Origin: a bacterium
Lineage (GTDB): Bacteria; JAMCPX01
DNA: 14,916 nucleotides
Assembly (NCBI GenBank): GCA_021787655.1
Contig: JAJYLM010000044.1
Coordinates: 1 to 14,916, forward strand
Reading direction: 5' to 3'
The position numbers were made by a program, and so were the translations under genes. This document shows positions 7,236-14,334 of this stretch, piece by piece. Numbering within the stretch: the first letter of the stretch is position 1; each line of letters starts with the position of its first letter. The notes below the pieces were generated by a model. It saw only the letters and a program-made list of their open reading frames with translations, was not told the DNA's origin and ran no database searches.

Positions 7236-7265
7236 ATTATGTATCACTTTTGCTCCTGTGGTCAA
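7236..7265 (-). promoter_or_regulatory. Putative sigma-70-type promoter of the GT39-GT2-racemase cassette
   Basis: On the minus strand TTGACC (7265-7260) and CATAAT (7241-7236) are each five of six matches to the -35 and -10 consensus, with an 18-bp spacer. The -10 ends only 8 nt before the ATG at 7227. Transcription would therefore start at or within about two bases of the start codon, in keeping with the absence of any Shine-Dalgarno-like sequence in the A+T-rich stretch before it. Confidence 0.45.
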
Positions 7266-7297
7266 CACAATAAGCAGTCAACTTCTGTTCAATACTA

Positions 7298-7327
7298 TTG
7301 ACACATATTGTGCTGCCATGGTACCAA
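7298..7327 (+). promoter_or_regulatory. Possible promoter of the acyltransferase gene
   Basis: A perfect TTGACA (7298-7303) lies in the divergent region. The best -10 at an acceptable 18-bp distance is TACCAA (7322-7327), only three of six matches, so the pair is weak. A short dyad CACA-TAT-TGTG (7302-7312) overlaps the -35 and could be an operator. The region is clearly the only place for a promoter of the plus-strand gene. Confidence 0.3.
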
Positions 7328-7365
7328 ACCTTACACGGTCAATAAGAAATACAGGAGGTTAATGT

Positions 7366-8478
7366 ATGCCTTTAAAAATTATTGAAGTGAAAAGCAGGAA
7401 GGAAATGAAACAATTCATAACCTTTCCGTGGAAGGTCTATAAAGCGTATCCGCACTGGGTCCCGCCGATTATTTCTGAGAGGATGCAATTTTTCGATAAA
7501 GAAAAAAACCCTTACTTCAAAACAGCATCGGTCGTGCTGTTCATGGCGATCGAAAACAATGAGGTCGTGGGTACGATCTCGGTGCACGCCGATAACGGGT
7601 ATATCAAATTCTGGGATGACCCGTCTGTATTTTTTGGATTTTTCGAATACCTGCCGCAGTACCGGTACGCGGAGGCACTCCTGAGCAGGGCAATGCTCTG
7701 GGCACGCGAGCACGGGTATTCCAGGATCATGGGCCCGTTCAATTTCAACACGAACCACGAATGCGGCCTGCTCGTTGACGGTTTCGATTCGGATCCAATC
7801 ATCGAGATGACCTACAACCCCGAATACTATCCGGACTTTTACGAAAAATTCGGACTGAAAAAAGCAAAGGACCTGTACGCATATTATATCAAGGCGCAGC
7901 AAACGCCGGAAATGCTGAATACGTCAATCGACAAGATCAAACGCAGGGACAACATCAGTCTCCGCTATGTGAACCTCAGAAAGTTCAAGGAAGAGATAGA
8001 AATCATCAAGGGCATTTACAACCAGGCATGGGCGCGCAACTGGGGATTTGTCCCCCTGACCGGTGAAGAGTTTGATTTCATCGCCAAGTCGCTCAAGCAG
8101 ATCGTGGATCCTGAACTTGCCATGGTCGCGAGCGTGGGAGGAAAGCCCACGGGATTTTCACTGACCCTGCCCGATTACAACGTTGCAGCAAAGGCCATGA
8201 ACGGAAAGCTGTTTCCCTTCGGCGTGTTTAAGTTCCTGATGGCAAAGTCCAGGATAAAGATCATGCGGGTTTTTACCCTGGGAGTCATACCGGAGTACCA
8301 GTATCTCGGTATCGGCGCGCTCCTGTACTATCAAACATGGCTGAACGGGCTGAAAAAGGGATACCAGGGGGCTGAGATGTCATGGATCCTCGAAGACAAC
8401 CGGCAGATGAACCGTGCCATCCAGCGCATCGGCGGCTCGGTGTATAAAACATACAGGATCTACGATAAGCAGGTCTGA
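7366..8478 (+). CDS. Double-GNAT acyltransferase, YghO / bacterial ceramide synthase-like
   Basis: A 370-residue protein made of two GNAT-like halves. The N-terminal half (about 1-175) has the family-typical FPWKVYKAYPHWVPP near 20-34, VVGTISVHAD at 67-76, FFGFFE at 89-94 and the strongly conserved MGPFNFNTNHECGLLVDGF at 122-140. The C-terminal half (about 195-370) has a better acyl-CoA-binding motif, LGVIPEYQYLGIGALLYY at 305-322, then EMSWILEDNRQMNRAIQRIGG at 337-357. This pattern matches the family I know as E. coli YghO-like proteins, which includes the Caulobacter ceramide synthase (N-acylation of a sphingoid base); that link is from memory and the substrate here is not shown. The ATG at 7366 has an ideal AGGAGG at 7353-7358; an out-of-frame ATG lies at 7362. 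It is the only complete plus-strand gene, flanked by two GT39 genes. Confidence 0.75.
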   Translation: MPLKIIEVKSRKEMKQFITFPWKVYKAYPHWVPPIISERMQFFDKEKNPYFKTASVVLFMAIENNEVVGTISVHADNGYIKFWDDPSVFFGFFEYLPQYRYAEALLSRAMLWAREHGYSRIMGPFNFNTNHECGLLVDGFDSDPIIEMTYNPEYYPDFYEKFGLKKAKDLYAYYIKAQQTPEMLNTSIDKIKRRDNISLRYVNLRKFKEEIEIIKGIYNQAWARNWGFVPLTGEEFDFIAKSLKQIVDPELAMVASVGGKPTGFSLTLPDYNVAAKAMNGKLFPFGVFKFLMAKSRIKIMRVFTLGVIPEYQYLGIGALLYYQTWLNGLKKGYQGAEMSWILEDNRQMNRAIQRIGGSVYKTYRIYDKQV

Positions 8479-8485
8479 AAACGCC

Positions 8486-8499
8486 CCGGTGCTTACCGG
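8486..8499. terminator. Short hairpin at the convergent gene ends
   Basis: CCGGT (8486-8490), loop GCTT, ACCGG (8495-8499) is a perfect 5-bp inverted repeat in the 14-base gap between the two convergent stops, reaching into the last codons of the minus-strand gene. There is no U-run on either side, so it is at best a weak bidirectional terminator. Confidence 0.25.
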
Positions 8500-10166
8500 T
8501 CAGCAGACGGTGCGCTGACAGTCTCCCCTGCGGTGCCGCTGATGGTGCCGATGGTCAGATGGGTCAGACACTTGTCCCTGTCCCATTTCAGAACAAAGCA
8601 CCTGTCCATTCTCGATGTCGGATAGAACGGCAGGGAATTTATCACGGTGACGGTGTATCCCATGGCCCCGAGTTGTTTGACCAGGTTGTCCGTTGTCACA
8701 AAGAAAGACGGGTTGTGGACCGCGAGATACCGGTTGATCTCCTGCGGGGTATCGACCTGCCTGACCGGCATCCTGCTGTAATAGTTGAGCGTGCCGCGTT
8801 CTCCATACCGGTAGGACAGGATGACGGATTTCCTGTCGTGAGCCAGCTCCCGAATCTGCTTTCCGAATACCTGGAACGGCTGGTACTTCAGAACCGCAGG
8901 ATAGAGGTATCCTGAAAACAACACATCGAAGACCACCATCGAAACTGCGGACAGCACGACGATCTTTTTGATTCCGGTCTTCATGCTCACCGCAAAAGCA
9001 AGAAGGACAGCACACCCGGCACCAAGGATGCCCCACGGCAGGGCTGTTGCCGGCGGAAACGATATCAGAAACATGACTGCAATAAGAATGAGCGGCAGAG
9101 CGATGAACAGATACTGAACGGAAAGCACCTTGCTTTCACGGGCAGAGACACCCTGCTCAAGCCGTTTATCGAGCCAGTGTCCGGTCAGCAGAGCAGCCGG
9201 CGGCAACAGCCAGAATATGTATTGAGGCAGTTTGCTGATCGCCAGCGACAGGATGATAAACGGCAGTATCCACCACCAGAGCGCGAACAGTTCGCCGTCA
9301 TCCGGCTTGATCCCTTTTCTCCAGGCGAACACCCTCTGGACAAGCAGGGTCAGGAACAACCATGTCCACGGGAAGAATGCCCAGGCAAAGGTATGAACAT
9401 AGAACAGATCATTCCCGCCGTAATTGAACTGATGGGCATAAAACCTGCCGAAGCTCTGCTTGAAGAGCATGAAATACGCGGTATAGTCGCCTCTCCTCAG
9501 GGCAACGGCAAGGTACCAGGGCAGAATGAGGGCAGCGGTCAGCAGCAGCCCCCTGACTGGTTTCAGTCTTTTAATCACAGAGCTGTCGTGCTTCCAGAAT
9601 GCATAGGCACCGAACGCAAGCACCGGAATACCGATACTGATAGGCCCCTTCGTCAGAAAGGCAAGCGCCATGGCAGCATACCCCGGCCAGAGGAACCGGT
9701 GGTCAGACAATCCCCGGTACAGCAGCGCAAACGAGAGGGACATCAATCCGATGAGCACCATATCTATCTTCGGGTCCTGGATCATGAGGCGCGGCGCTGC
9801 TGCAGAGGCGAAGAGCAGTGCTGCAAGAAGTCCCGACCGCTTGTTCCACAGCATCAGGCCAAGCCAGTACACGGCCATCAGTGCGACAAGTGCCATGAGA
9901 ACCGACGGGAGCCGGACGGCGAAATTCGTGATGCCGAACAACAGATAGCTGGCAGAGATGAGCCACATGGTCACCGGCGGCTTGTCAAGGTAATCACGGT
10001 AGTTATCGTGCAGAAAAATATAATTGCGGGATGCAACCATCTCCCGCGAAACCTCGGCGTAGGTCGCAGGGTCGACCTCCTGAATCGGGGCATTGATGCC
10101 GACGAAATATGCTGCGAAAAAGACCGCTGTCAGCAGGATTATCCAGAAAAGATTGTTTTTTTCCAT
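8493..10166 (-). CDS. GT39 family glycosyltransferase, ArnT-like
   Basis: A 557-residue integral membrane glycosyltransferase, the usual size for ArnT-type enzymes that move a sugar from undecaprenyl phosphate to lipid A or another envelope acceptor. The first helix (about 7-24) leads to the periplasmic loop EVDPATYAEVSREMVAS (30-46), where ArnT-like proteins usually have DE-x-RYAE; here D32 remains but the following acidic residue is Pro33. The next motif YLDKPP (59-64) has Asp where ArnT often has Glu, with the following Lys kept. Other landmarks are IQDPKIDM at 129-136, FLTKGP at 170-175, FPWTWLF near 265-271 and SKLPQY at 311-316. About a dozen hydrophobic segments end near 425, and a soluble tail follows. 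It lies 113 nt after the VWA gene and converges on the acyltransferase gene. Aminoarabinose transfer itself is not supported by neighbours, as no arn genes are present. Confidence 0.88.
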   Translation of the reverse strand: MEKNNLFWIILLTAVFFAAYFVGINAPIQEVDPATYAEVSREMVASRNYIFLHDNYRDYLDKPPVTMWLISASYLLFGITNFAVRLPSVLMALVALMAVYWLGLMLWNKRSGLLAALLFASAAAPRLMIQDPKIDMVLIGLMSLSFALLYRGLSDHRFLWPGYAAMALAFLTKGPISIGIPVLAFGAYAFWKHDSSVIKRLKPVRGLLLTAALILPWYLAVALRRGDYTAYFMLFKQSFGRFYAHQFNYGGNDLFYVHTFAWAFFPWTWLFLTLLVQRVFAWRKGIKPDDGELFALWWWILPFIILSLAISKLPQYIFWLLPPAALLTGHWLDKRLEQGVSARESKVLSVQYLFIALPLILIAVMFLISFPPATALPWGILGAGCAVLLAFAVSMKTGIKKIVVLSAVSMVVFDVLFSGYLYPAVLKYQPFQVFGKQIRELAHDRKSVILSYRYGERGTLNYYSRMPVRQVDTPQEINRYLAVHNPSFFVTTDNLVKQLGAMGYTVTVINSLPFYPTSRMDRCFVLKWDRDKCLTHLTIGTISGTAGETVSAPSADR

Positions 10167-10173
10167 ATTTTTT

Positions 10174-10202
10174 CTGATACTTTAAATCATCCGTGTTGTA
10201 AA
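10174..10202 (-). promoter_or_regulatory. Putative promoter of the ArnT-like gene
   Basis: On the minus strand TTTACA (10202-10197; five of six) and TATCAG (10179-10174; four of six) are separated by 17 bp. The -10 is followed by only AAAAAAT before the ATG at 10166, and no Shine-Dalgarno sequence is seen. If used, it would give a leaderless or nearly leaderless mRNA, the same arrangement as the other GT39 gene. Confidence 0.35.
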
Positions 10203-10253
10203 CCTCATGACCCGATCTCCGGACTTCCAGCACAATGACCCGCGGAATCCCCT

Positions 10254-10267
10254 CCGCCTGCAGGCGG
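10254..10267. repeat. 14-bp perfect palindrome after the VWA gene
   Basis: CCGCCTGCAGGCGG is self-complementary over all 14 bases and lies 13 bases past the stop of the VWA gene. It could form a small hairpin or a symmetrical protein-binding site. No U-run follows in the minus-strand direction, so it does not qualify as an intrinsic terminator. Confidence 0.35.
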
Positions 10268-10279
10268 TCACCAGACTGT

Positions 10280-11665
10280 TCAGACGGTCAGCAGCGATTG
10301 GAGCGCTGTCTGCAATTCGCCCAGCGTTCTGACGACGAACAGCTCATCCGTAAAGCGGCTGTACAGGTTCATCTCGCTGTCGCCCGTGTACCACGAGTAC
10401 TGCTCATCCGGTGTAAACCAGAGTATGTCCTTCACCCTTTTCTTCAGCATTTCGAGCTCTTCGTCGCCCGGATACTGGTAGTTCGTCCTCCCGTCCCCGA
10501 TGATGAGCAGCCTGGTCTTCGACGTGATGGAACCGAGATGGTGCGCGGTAAACTGCCGGAACACATTTCCATAATCCGTATACGACCGTGCCTCCCGGTA
10601 ATCGGCAAATATCCTGTCGATCAGTTCTTCGCCGGGTTTCGTTTTGACAAGACGGGTCACGTCCTCGAGACCGGAGACGAACACAAACACCCTCAGTTTT
10701 TTGAACGTATCCTTGACGACCGATATGAACTGCATGAAAAAACGCGCATAGTTTCTCATGGAGCCCGAAATATCGCACAGGACAACCAGAGGAGACTCAA
10801 GTTTTTTGATCTTGCCGTAGCCGAGCTGAATGAGCGTGTCCCTGCCGGCATTCAGCCGGAATGTCCGGCGTATGGATACATCCTTCGTTATGATGCCGTA
10901 TTGCCTCCTCCTGACGTCGTCCCTGAACCTCAGTGCCATGCGTCTGATGATGCTGTTGATCGTGATGATATCCTTTTTCGATAAGAACGATAAGGGGATG
11001 TTCCAGAGCTCCTTCTCTCCCGATTTTGGTTCCTGACTGTGGAGAGCGGCCGTCAGCCCCGTGACTTTCGAGGCGTTCATGATAAATTCCGAGAGTGCGC
11101 GCCGCACGAATGCGAGTACGTTTTCTATGACAGCCGTGACTGCACGGATGTCCTCGGGACACCACCCGGCGAGTTCCAGTGCCTTTCCCAGCACGACGAG
11201 TTCTTGTCCCGTCCTGTCCAGTTCCAGGGCGTCGGAGAGCAGCAGGTAGCCGGAATTGAGCATCCTGTCCTGATACCTGGTCTGCATGTCCGTGTAGAGT
11301 TCCTGTAAACGGCGATAGAAGAGTTCCGGATGGCTTGCCCAGTCGATGAATTTCGCAATGGTCGGTGCAGTTTCCCTCAGGAGACGGGGATCGATGTGCT
11401 GCAGGCCGGCCATTTCACCGAGTTTATCCCAGTCCCCTGAGGCCGCACGAAGAAAATCGAAGATCTGGTGCAGCAGCGTGTACTGTTCACGGTTCCGTGC
11501 CATGATGGGTATCACGGCACGCTTGAGCGCCTCGTGGTCCCGGGGGGCTGTCATGCCGATCACGTATACTGCCTGTGAAAACTCCACGGGCGATACCGGC
11601 AAGCCGAGGCCCGAAAGAAAATTGTAAACCCGTGTCGTCAGCCTTATTGATGCTTCGATTTCCAT
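10280..11665 (-). CDS. VWA domain-containing protein, CoxE-like
   Basis: A 461-residue cytoplasmic protein (no signal peptide or membrane segment) with a helical N-terminal region of about 290 residues and a C-terminal von Willebrand A domain. The metal-ion-dependent adhesion site is intact: DISGS at 298-302 in VVLCDISGSMRNY, the Thr/Asp of SYTDYG at 361-366, and D391 in IIGDGRTN. The order and wording of these motifs match the CoxE family, whose members work with a MoxR/CoxD-type AAA+ ATPase as chaperone-like pairs for assembly or metal insertion into target complexes. The cognate ATPase gene is immediately upstream and overlaps by 22 nt, so the pair is co-translated. No CO dehydrogenase or other obvious client gene is in the window, so the client is unknown. 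The ATG at 11665 is the first plausible start; an AGAAGG stretch lies about 13 nt upstream. Confidence 0.87.
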   Translation of the reverse strand: MEIEASIRLTTRVYNFLSGLGLPVSPVEFSQAVYVIGMTAPRDHEALKRAVIPIMARNREQYTLLHQIFDFLRAASGDWDKLGEMAGLQHIDPRLLRETAPTIAKFIDWASHPELFYRRLQELYTDMQTRYQDRMLNSGYLLLSDALELDRTGQELVVLGKALELAGWCPEDIRAVTAVIENVLAFVRRALSEFIMNASKVTGLTAALHSQEPKSGEKELWNIPLSFLSKKDIITINSIIRRMALRFRDDVRRRQYGIITKDVSIRRTFRLNAGRDTLIQLGYGKIKKLESPLVVLCDISGSMRNYARFFMQFISVVKDTFKKLRVFVFVSGLEDVTRLVKTKPGEELIDRIFADYREARSYTDYGNVFRQFTAHHLGSITSKTRLLIIGDGRTNYQYPGDEELEMLKKRVKDILWFTPDEQYSWYTGDSEMNLYSRFTDELFVVRTLGELQTALQSLLTV

Positions 11666-12564
11666 AACGCTTCGAATGCCTTCTTCTGGTCGGAGCTGTC
11701 CTTGAGCAGGCTGCCAAGAGAAGAGAGCGTGACCTCTTTCTTGTCCATGCCTGCAGATGCCATGGATGTCGACCAGTCGATGATCTCGGACAGGCTGGGC
11801 GGCCGTTTCAGGTCCTGTGCATTGATCAACGTAAGCATGCCGCCAATCATACGGAGAAACTCATCGGACACGATACCGCTGAGCCTGGACCTGATGATCT
11901 CCGTCTGACGCTCACTGCCGGGCATGTTCATGGAGAGGTAAATGCACCTGCGGCGCAGTTCGTCCGAGAGTTCCCGTGCATTGTTGCTCGTCAGTATGAC
12001 AAACGGTTTGGATGTTGCGGTTATGGTGCCGATCTCGGGGATGGTGATCTGGTAATCGCTGAGTACCTCCAGCAGCAGCGCTTCGAATGACGGCTCGGAC
12101 TTGTCAACCTCGTCGATCAGCAGAACGACCGGCGACGGTGATGCTATCGCCCGGAGCAGCGGCCGCTGTATCAGGAATTCTTCCGAAAAAAACGTGCTGT
12201 TGTACTTTTTCAGCCGGTCCATTGCAGCAGCAAGCCCCTTCGTTCCTTTGACGATGTCGTCGATCTTGTCCTTGAGGAGCTGCGCGTACAGCAGCTGTTT
12301 CGAGTATTCCCACTCGTAGATCGCCTTGGTATCGTCGATGCCTTCATAACACTGCAGGCGTATCAATTCCATGGAGAGCGACCTGGCAATGGCCTTTGCA
12401 AGTTCTGTCTTTCCGACGCCGGGCTGACCTTCGACCAGCAGCGGCTTTCCCAGCAGCGCTGCAATATAGACCGCGGTGGATATGTCCTCATCCGATATAT
12501 ACCCGGACTTCTTCAGGAGCCGGGTAATTTCTTCCTGCGAATTAAACGGCTGAATCTTTTTCAT
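11644..12564 (-). CDS. MoxR-family AAA+ ATPase (CoxD-like)
   Basis: A 306-residue AAA+ ATPase. Walker A is GQPGVGKT at 46-53, Walker B LLIDEVD at 148-154, sensor 1 is in TSNN at 192-195, and the arginine-finger segment DELRRRC spans 201-207. The stretch CYEGIDDTKAIYEWEY at 72-87 after Walker A and a C-terminal helical lid with PPSLSEIIDWS are typical of the MoxR/CoxD branch, which remodels or activates protein complexes with a VWA-domain partner. The ATG has an AAGGGG ribosome site at good spacing although it lies inside the end of tsaB (23-nt overlap). The stop lies inside the VWA gene (22-nt overlap). Such double overlap implies a fixed three-gene translational unit. Function beyond chaperone-like remodelling cannot be read from the sequence. 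Confidence 0.93.
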   Translation of the reverse strand: MKKIQPFNSQEEITRLLKKSGYISDEDISTAVYIAALLGKPLLVEGQPGVGKTELAKAIARSLSMELIRLQCYEGIDDTKAIYEWEYSKQLLYAQLLKDKIDDIVKGTKGLAAAMDRLKKYNSTFFSEEFLIQRPLLRAIASPSPVVLLIDEVDKSEPSFEALLLEVLSDYQITIPEIGTITATSKPFVILTSNNARELSDELRRRCIYLSMNMPGSERQTEIIRSRLSGIVSDEFLRMIGGMLTLINAQDLKRPPSLSEIIDWSTSMASAGMDKKEVTLSSLGSLLKDSSDQKKAFEALWKSKHQ

Positions 12565-13252
12565 GCGTCACCCCTTTTCTGTGTTTGATCTGTACCTCGG
12601 GTTCCCTCAGGTACAGGGGAATGAAGTCCGATGCAGGCACAGGTCTGGCCTGGTGCAGGCCTTCATGTGCGATACGGGCAAGAGAACCGCTCATAGCACG
12701 TATATCGAGCTGGTGCCAGGTTATCCCCGACGGGTACAGGTGCTTCAACAAAGCTTCATACAGCCCGGCACCACTGCCGACGAGATGGACGGGATAGTGC
12801 CTTTGAGGCTCATGCATCCCCTCGACGATCACGCTCTCGGGCACCGTTTTTTCAACCGCGCCACCCGTGCACCGGTATTCGGCAAGGTACATCGTCCGGT
12901 TCTTTCCGTCGACTGCTGCAACAAACATGCCGTCGCCCATGGCTACCGTATGCACCATGGCGTCGAGCGTGGACACCGGAACAAGCGGAATATCCAGGGC
13001 CATCCCGAGTCCTTTCGCAAGGCTCAGACCGGTCCTCAGACCGGTAAAAGAACCCGGTCCTGCAGAAACCACGATTTCCTGTACTTCCTGTTTTCTGTGT
13101 CCCGTTGATTGCAGCAGCGTATCAAGCTGCGGGACTGCAAGCGTCGTCACGGCAGACGGTTGTTCCACAACGACGGCCGCACGAATATCCGAATCCTGTG
13201 CAACGCCGATGCCCAGGTATCCCAGTGCGGTATCAATGACAAGCCGCAGCAT
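12542..13252 (-). CDS. tsaB: tRNA threonylcarbamoyladenosine biosynthesis protein TsaB
   Basis: Partner of TsaD in the complex that makes the t6A modification at position 37 of ANN-decoding tRNAs; it has the ASKHA fold but is not itself the catalytic subunit. With the ATG at 13250-13252 the protein is 236 residues and starts MLRLVIDTALG, matching the usual TsaB N-terminus (a hydrophobic strand ending in Asp-Thr). The diagnostic SAGPGSFTGLRTGLSLAKGL is at 63-82, and PLYLREPEV near the C-terminus is the usual family ending. A TTG two codons earlier (13258) overlaps the rseP stop and is an alternative start. The gene follows rseP with 2 nt between stop and ATG, and its last 23 nt overlap the MoxR gene. 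The tail after PLYLREPEV is about 14 residues of Lys/Glu-rich sequence. Confidence 0.93.
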   Translation of the reverse strand: MLRLVIDTALGYLGIGVAQDSDIRAAVVVEQPSAVTTLAVPQLDTLLQSTGHRKQEVQEIVVSAGPGSFTGLRTGLSLAKGLGMALDIPLVPVSTLDAMVHTVAMGDGMFVAAVDGKNRTMYLAEYRCTGGAVEKTVPESVIVEGMHEPQRHYPVHLVGSGAGLYEALLKHLYPSGITWHQLDIRAMSGSLARIAHEGLHQARPVPASDFIPLYLREPEVQIKHRKGVTHEKDSAV

Positions 13253-13254
13253 GG

Positions 13255-14334
13255 TCAATGGTGCGACGTGATGATCCTGGTGATGTCGTTATAAAATACG
13301 AACACGGTCAGCAGGATAATGAACACGACCCCGAGCTGCATGATTGCAAGCTTTACCTTCTTATTGATCGGTTTTCTGATCACGGCCTCGATCAGGGTAA
13401 ACATCACATTTCCCCCGTCAAGCACGGGTATGGGAAGGATGTTGAGCAGCGCAAAATTAATACCGATGAGAGCGGTAAAATACATCAGGGCTTCTATCCC
13501 GCGCTTTGCCTGATGGGCAGCCTGCTGTGCGATCAGAATAGGCCCGCCAAGGTCTTTCGTGGGTATCTTTCCTTCGACAAGTTTGACCAGCGAGAGCCCC
13601 ACCAGATACGAAATGCTGACAGACTCCTTCCCCGCCAGGACAACTGCTTCGAACGGATTGCTTCGTTTCACCGTATAGTCGCCCGCCGGCAGGATACCGA
13701 TGACGGGAGTCGATACGGGTTCTCCGAAAACGTCTTTTTCCGTCTGTATCCTCGGCTGTACGTCAACGGTGAACGGCTTATTGCCGCGGAGAATGGTCAT
13801 CACCATACTCTTACCGCCACCGGCAACGATGATCTTTTTCATTGCGTCCCATCCATCGACGTTCTGTCCGTTAATCCGGGCGATGGTATCTCCCGTCTTG
13901 ATGCCTGCCGCAGAGGCAGGACTCCCCTTCTCCACCTCACCGATGGTCGTTTTAAGGAACGGTACGCCGCGCATAAAGACGATCCAGAGGAGGAACATGG
14001 CGAATATCCAGTTGGACAGGGGACCGGCAATCAGGATGAGCAGCTTTTTCCAGTTTGCCTGGCCGGCATAGCTGCGCTTCACGTCCTCCGCAGGTATGGG
14101 TTCCGCTTTTTCGTCGTCGTCGTTTTCCCCCAGCATTTTCACGTATCCGCCCAGGGGCAGCACGGAAAGCCGGTACTCTGTCTCTCCGATCTTTTTCTTC
14201 AGGAGAGCGGGACCGAATCCGAGAGAAAAAACAAGGACCTTGACTCTGAACAATTTTGCAAACGTAAAATGTCCGAGCTCGTGAACAAATATGAGGATCG
14301 CTATGACGATCGCTGCAGAGATTATACTCAACAC
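13255..14334 (-). CDS. rseP: Site-2 intramembrane metalloprotease RseP
   Basis: Inner-membrane zinc protease that cuts transmembrane segments of substrates such as anti-sigma factors or signal-peptide remnants. The 359-residue protein starts with a membrane helix carrying HELGH (H18, E19, H22), and the third zinc ligand is D306 in NILPIPVLDGG near 298-308. A single PDZ domain spans about 125-190 (GSPASAAGIKTGDTIARING), so this is the one-PDZ form rather than the 450-residue two-PDZ form of E. coli. A second hydrophobic helix (98-122) and two C-terminal helices complete the usual topology. The start is a GTG at 14332-14334, overlapping the dxr end by 7 nt; a TTG one codon later is also possible. 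The dxr-rseP order is common in bacteria. No sigma-E/anti-sigma gene is present in the window, so the substrate is not indicated. Confidence 0.96.
   Translation of the reverse strand: MLSIISAAIVIAILIFVHELGHFTFAKLFRVKVLVFSLGFGPALLKKKIGETEYRLSVLPLGGYVKMLGENDDDEKAEPIPAEDVKRSYAGQANWKKLLILIAGPLSNWIFAMFLLWIVFMRGVPFLKTTIGEVEKGSPASAAGIKTGDTIARINGQNVDGWDAMKKIIVAGGGKSMVMTILRGNKPFTVDVQPRIQTEKDVFGEPVSTPVIGILPAGDYTVKRSNPFEAVVLAGKESVSISYLVGLSLVKLVEGKIPTKDLGGPILIAQQAAHQAKRGIEALMYFTALIGINFALLNILPIPVLDGGNVMFTLIEAVIRKPINKKVKLAIMQLGVVFIILLTVFVFYNDITRIITSHH

Noticed and set aside
7319..7334. Possible sigma-54 promoter (TGGTAC...TTAC) before the acyltransferase gene
   Set aside because: The spacing between the GG and GC elements is wrong and the GC of the -12 box is absent.
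8479..8492. Strong bidirectional terminator between the convergent acyltransferase and ArnT-like genes
   Set aside because: Only a 5-bp stem is available and no U-run follows on either strand, so it is listed only as a weak candidate.
10003..10233. A 76-codon minus-strand frame covering the VWA/ArnT-like gap and the ArnT-like gene start
   Set aside because: Most of it overlaps the start of the ArnT-like gene in another frame, and the product has no family features or ribosome site.
9177..10238. A 353-codon open frame on the plus strand opposite the ArnT-like gene
   Set aside because: It is antisense to a gene with clear family motifs. Its product is rich in Arg, Gln, Pro and Glu with no domain pattern, as expected of the complement of a membrane-protein gene.
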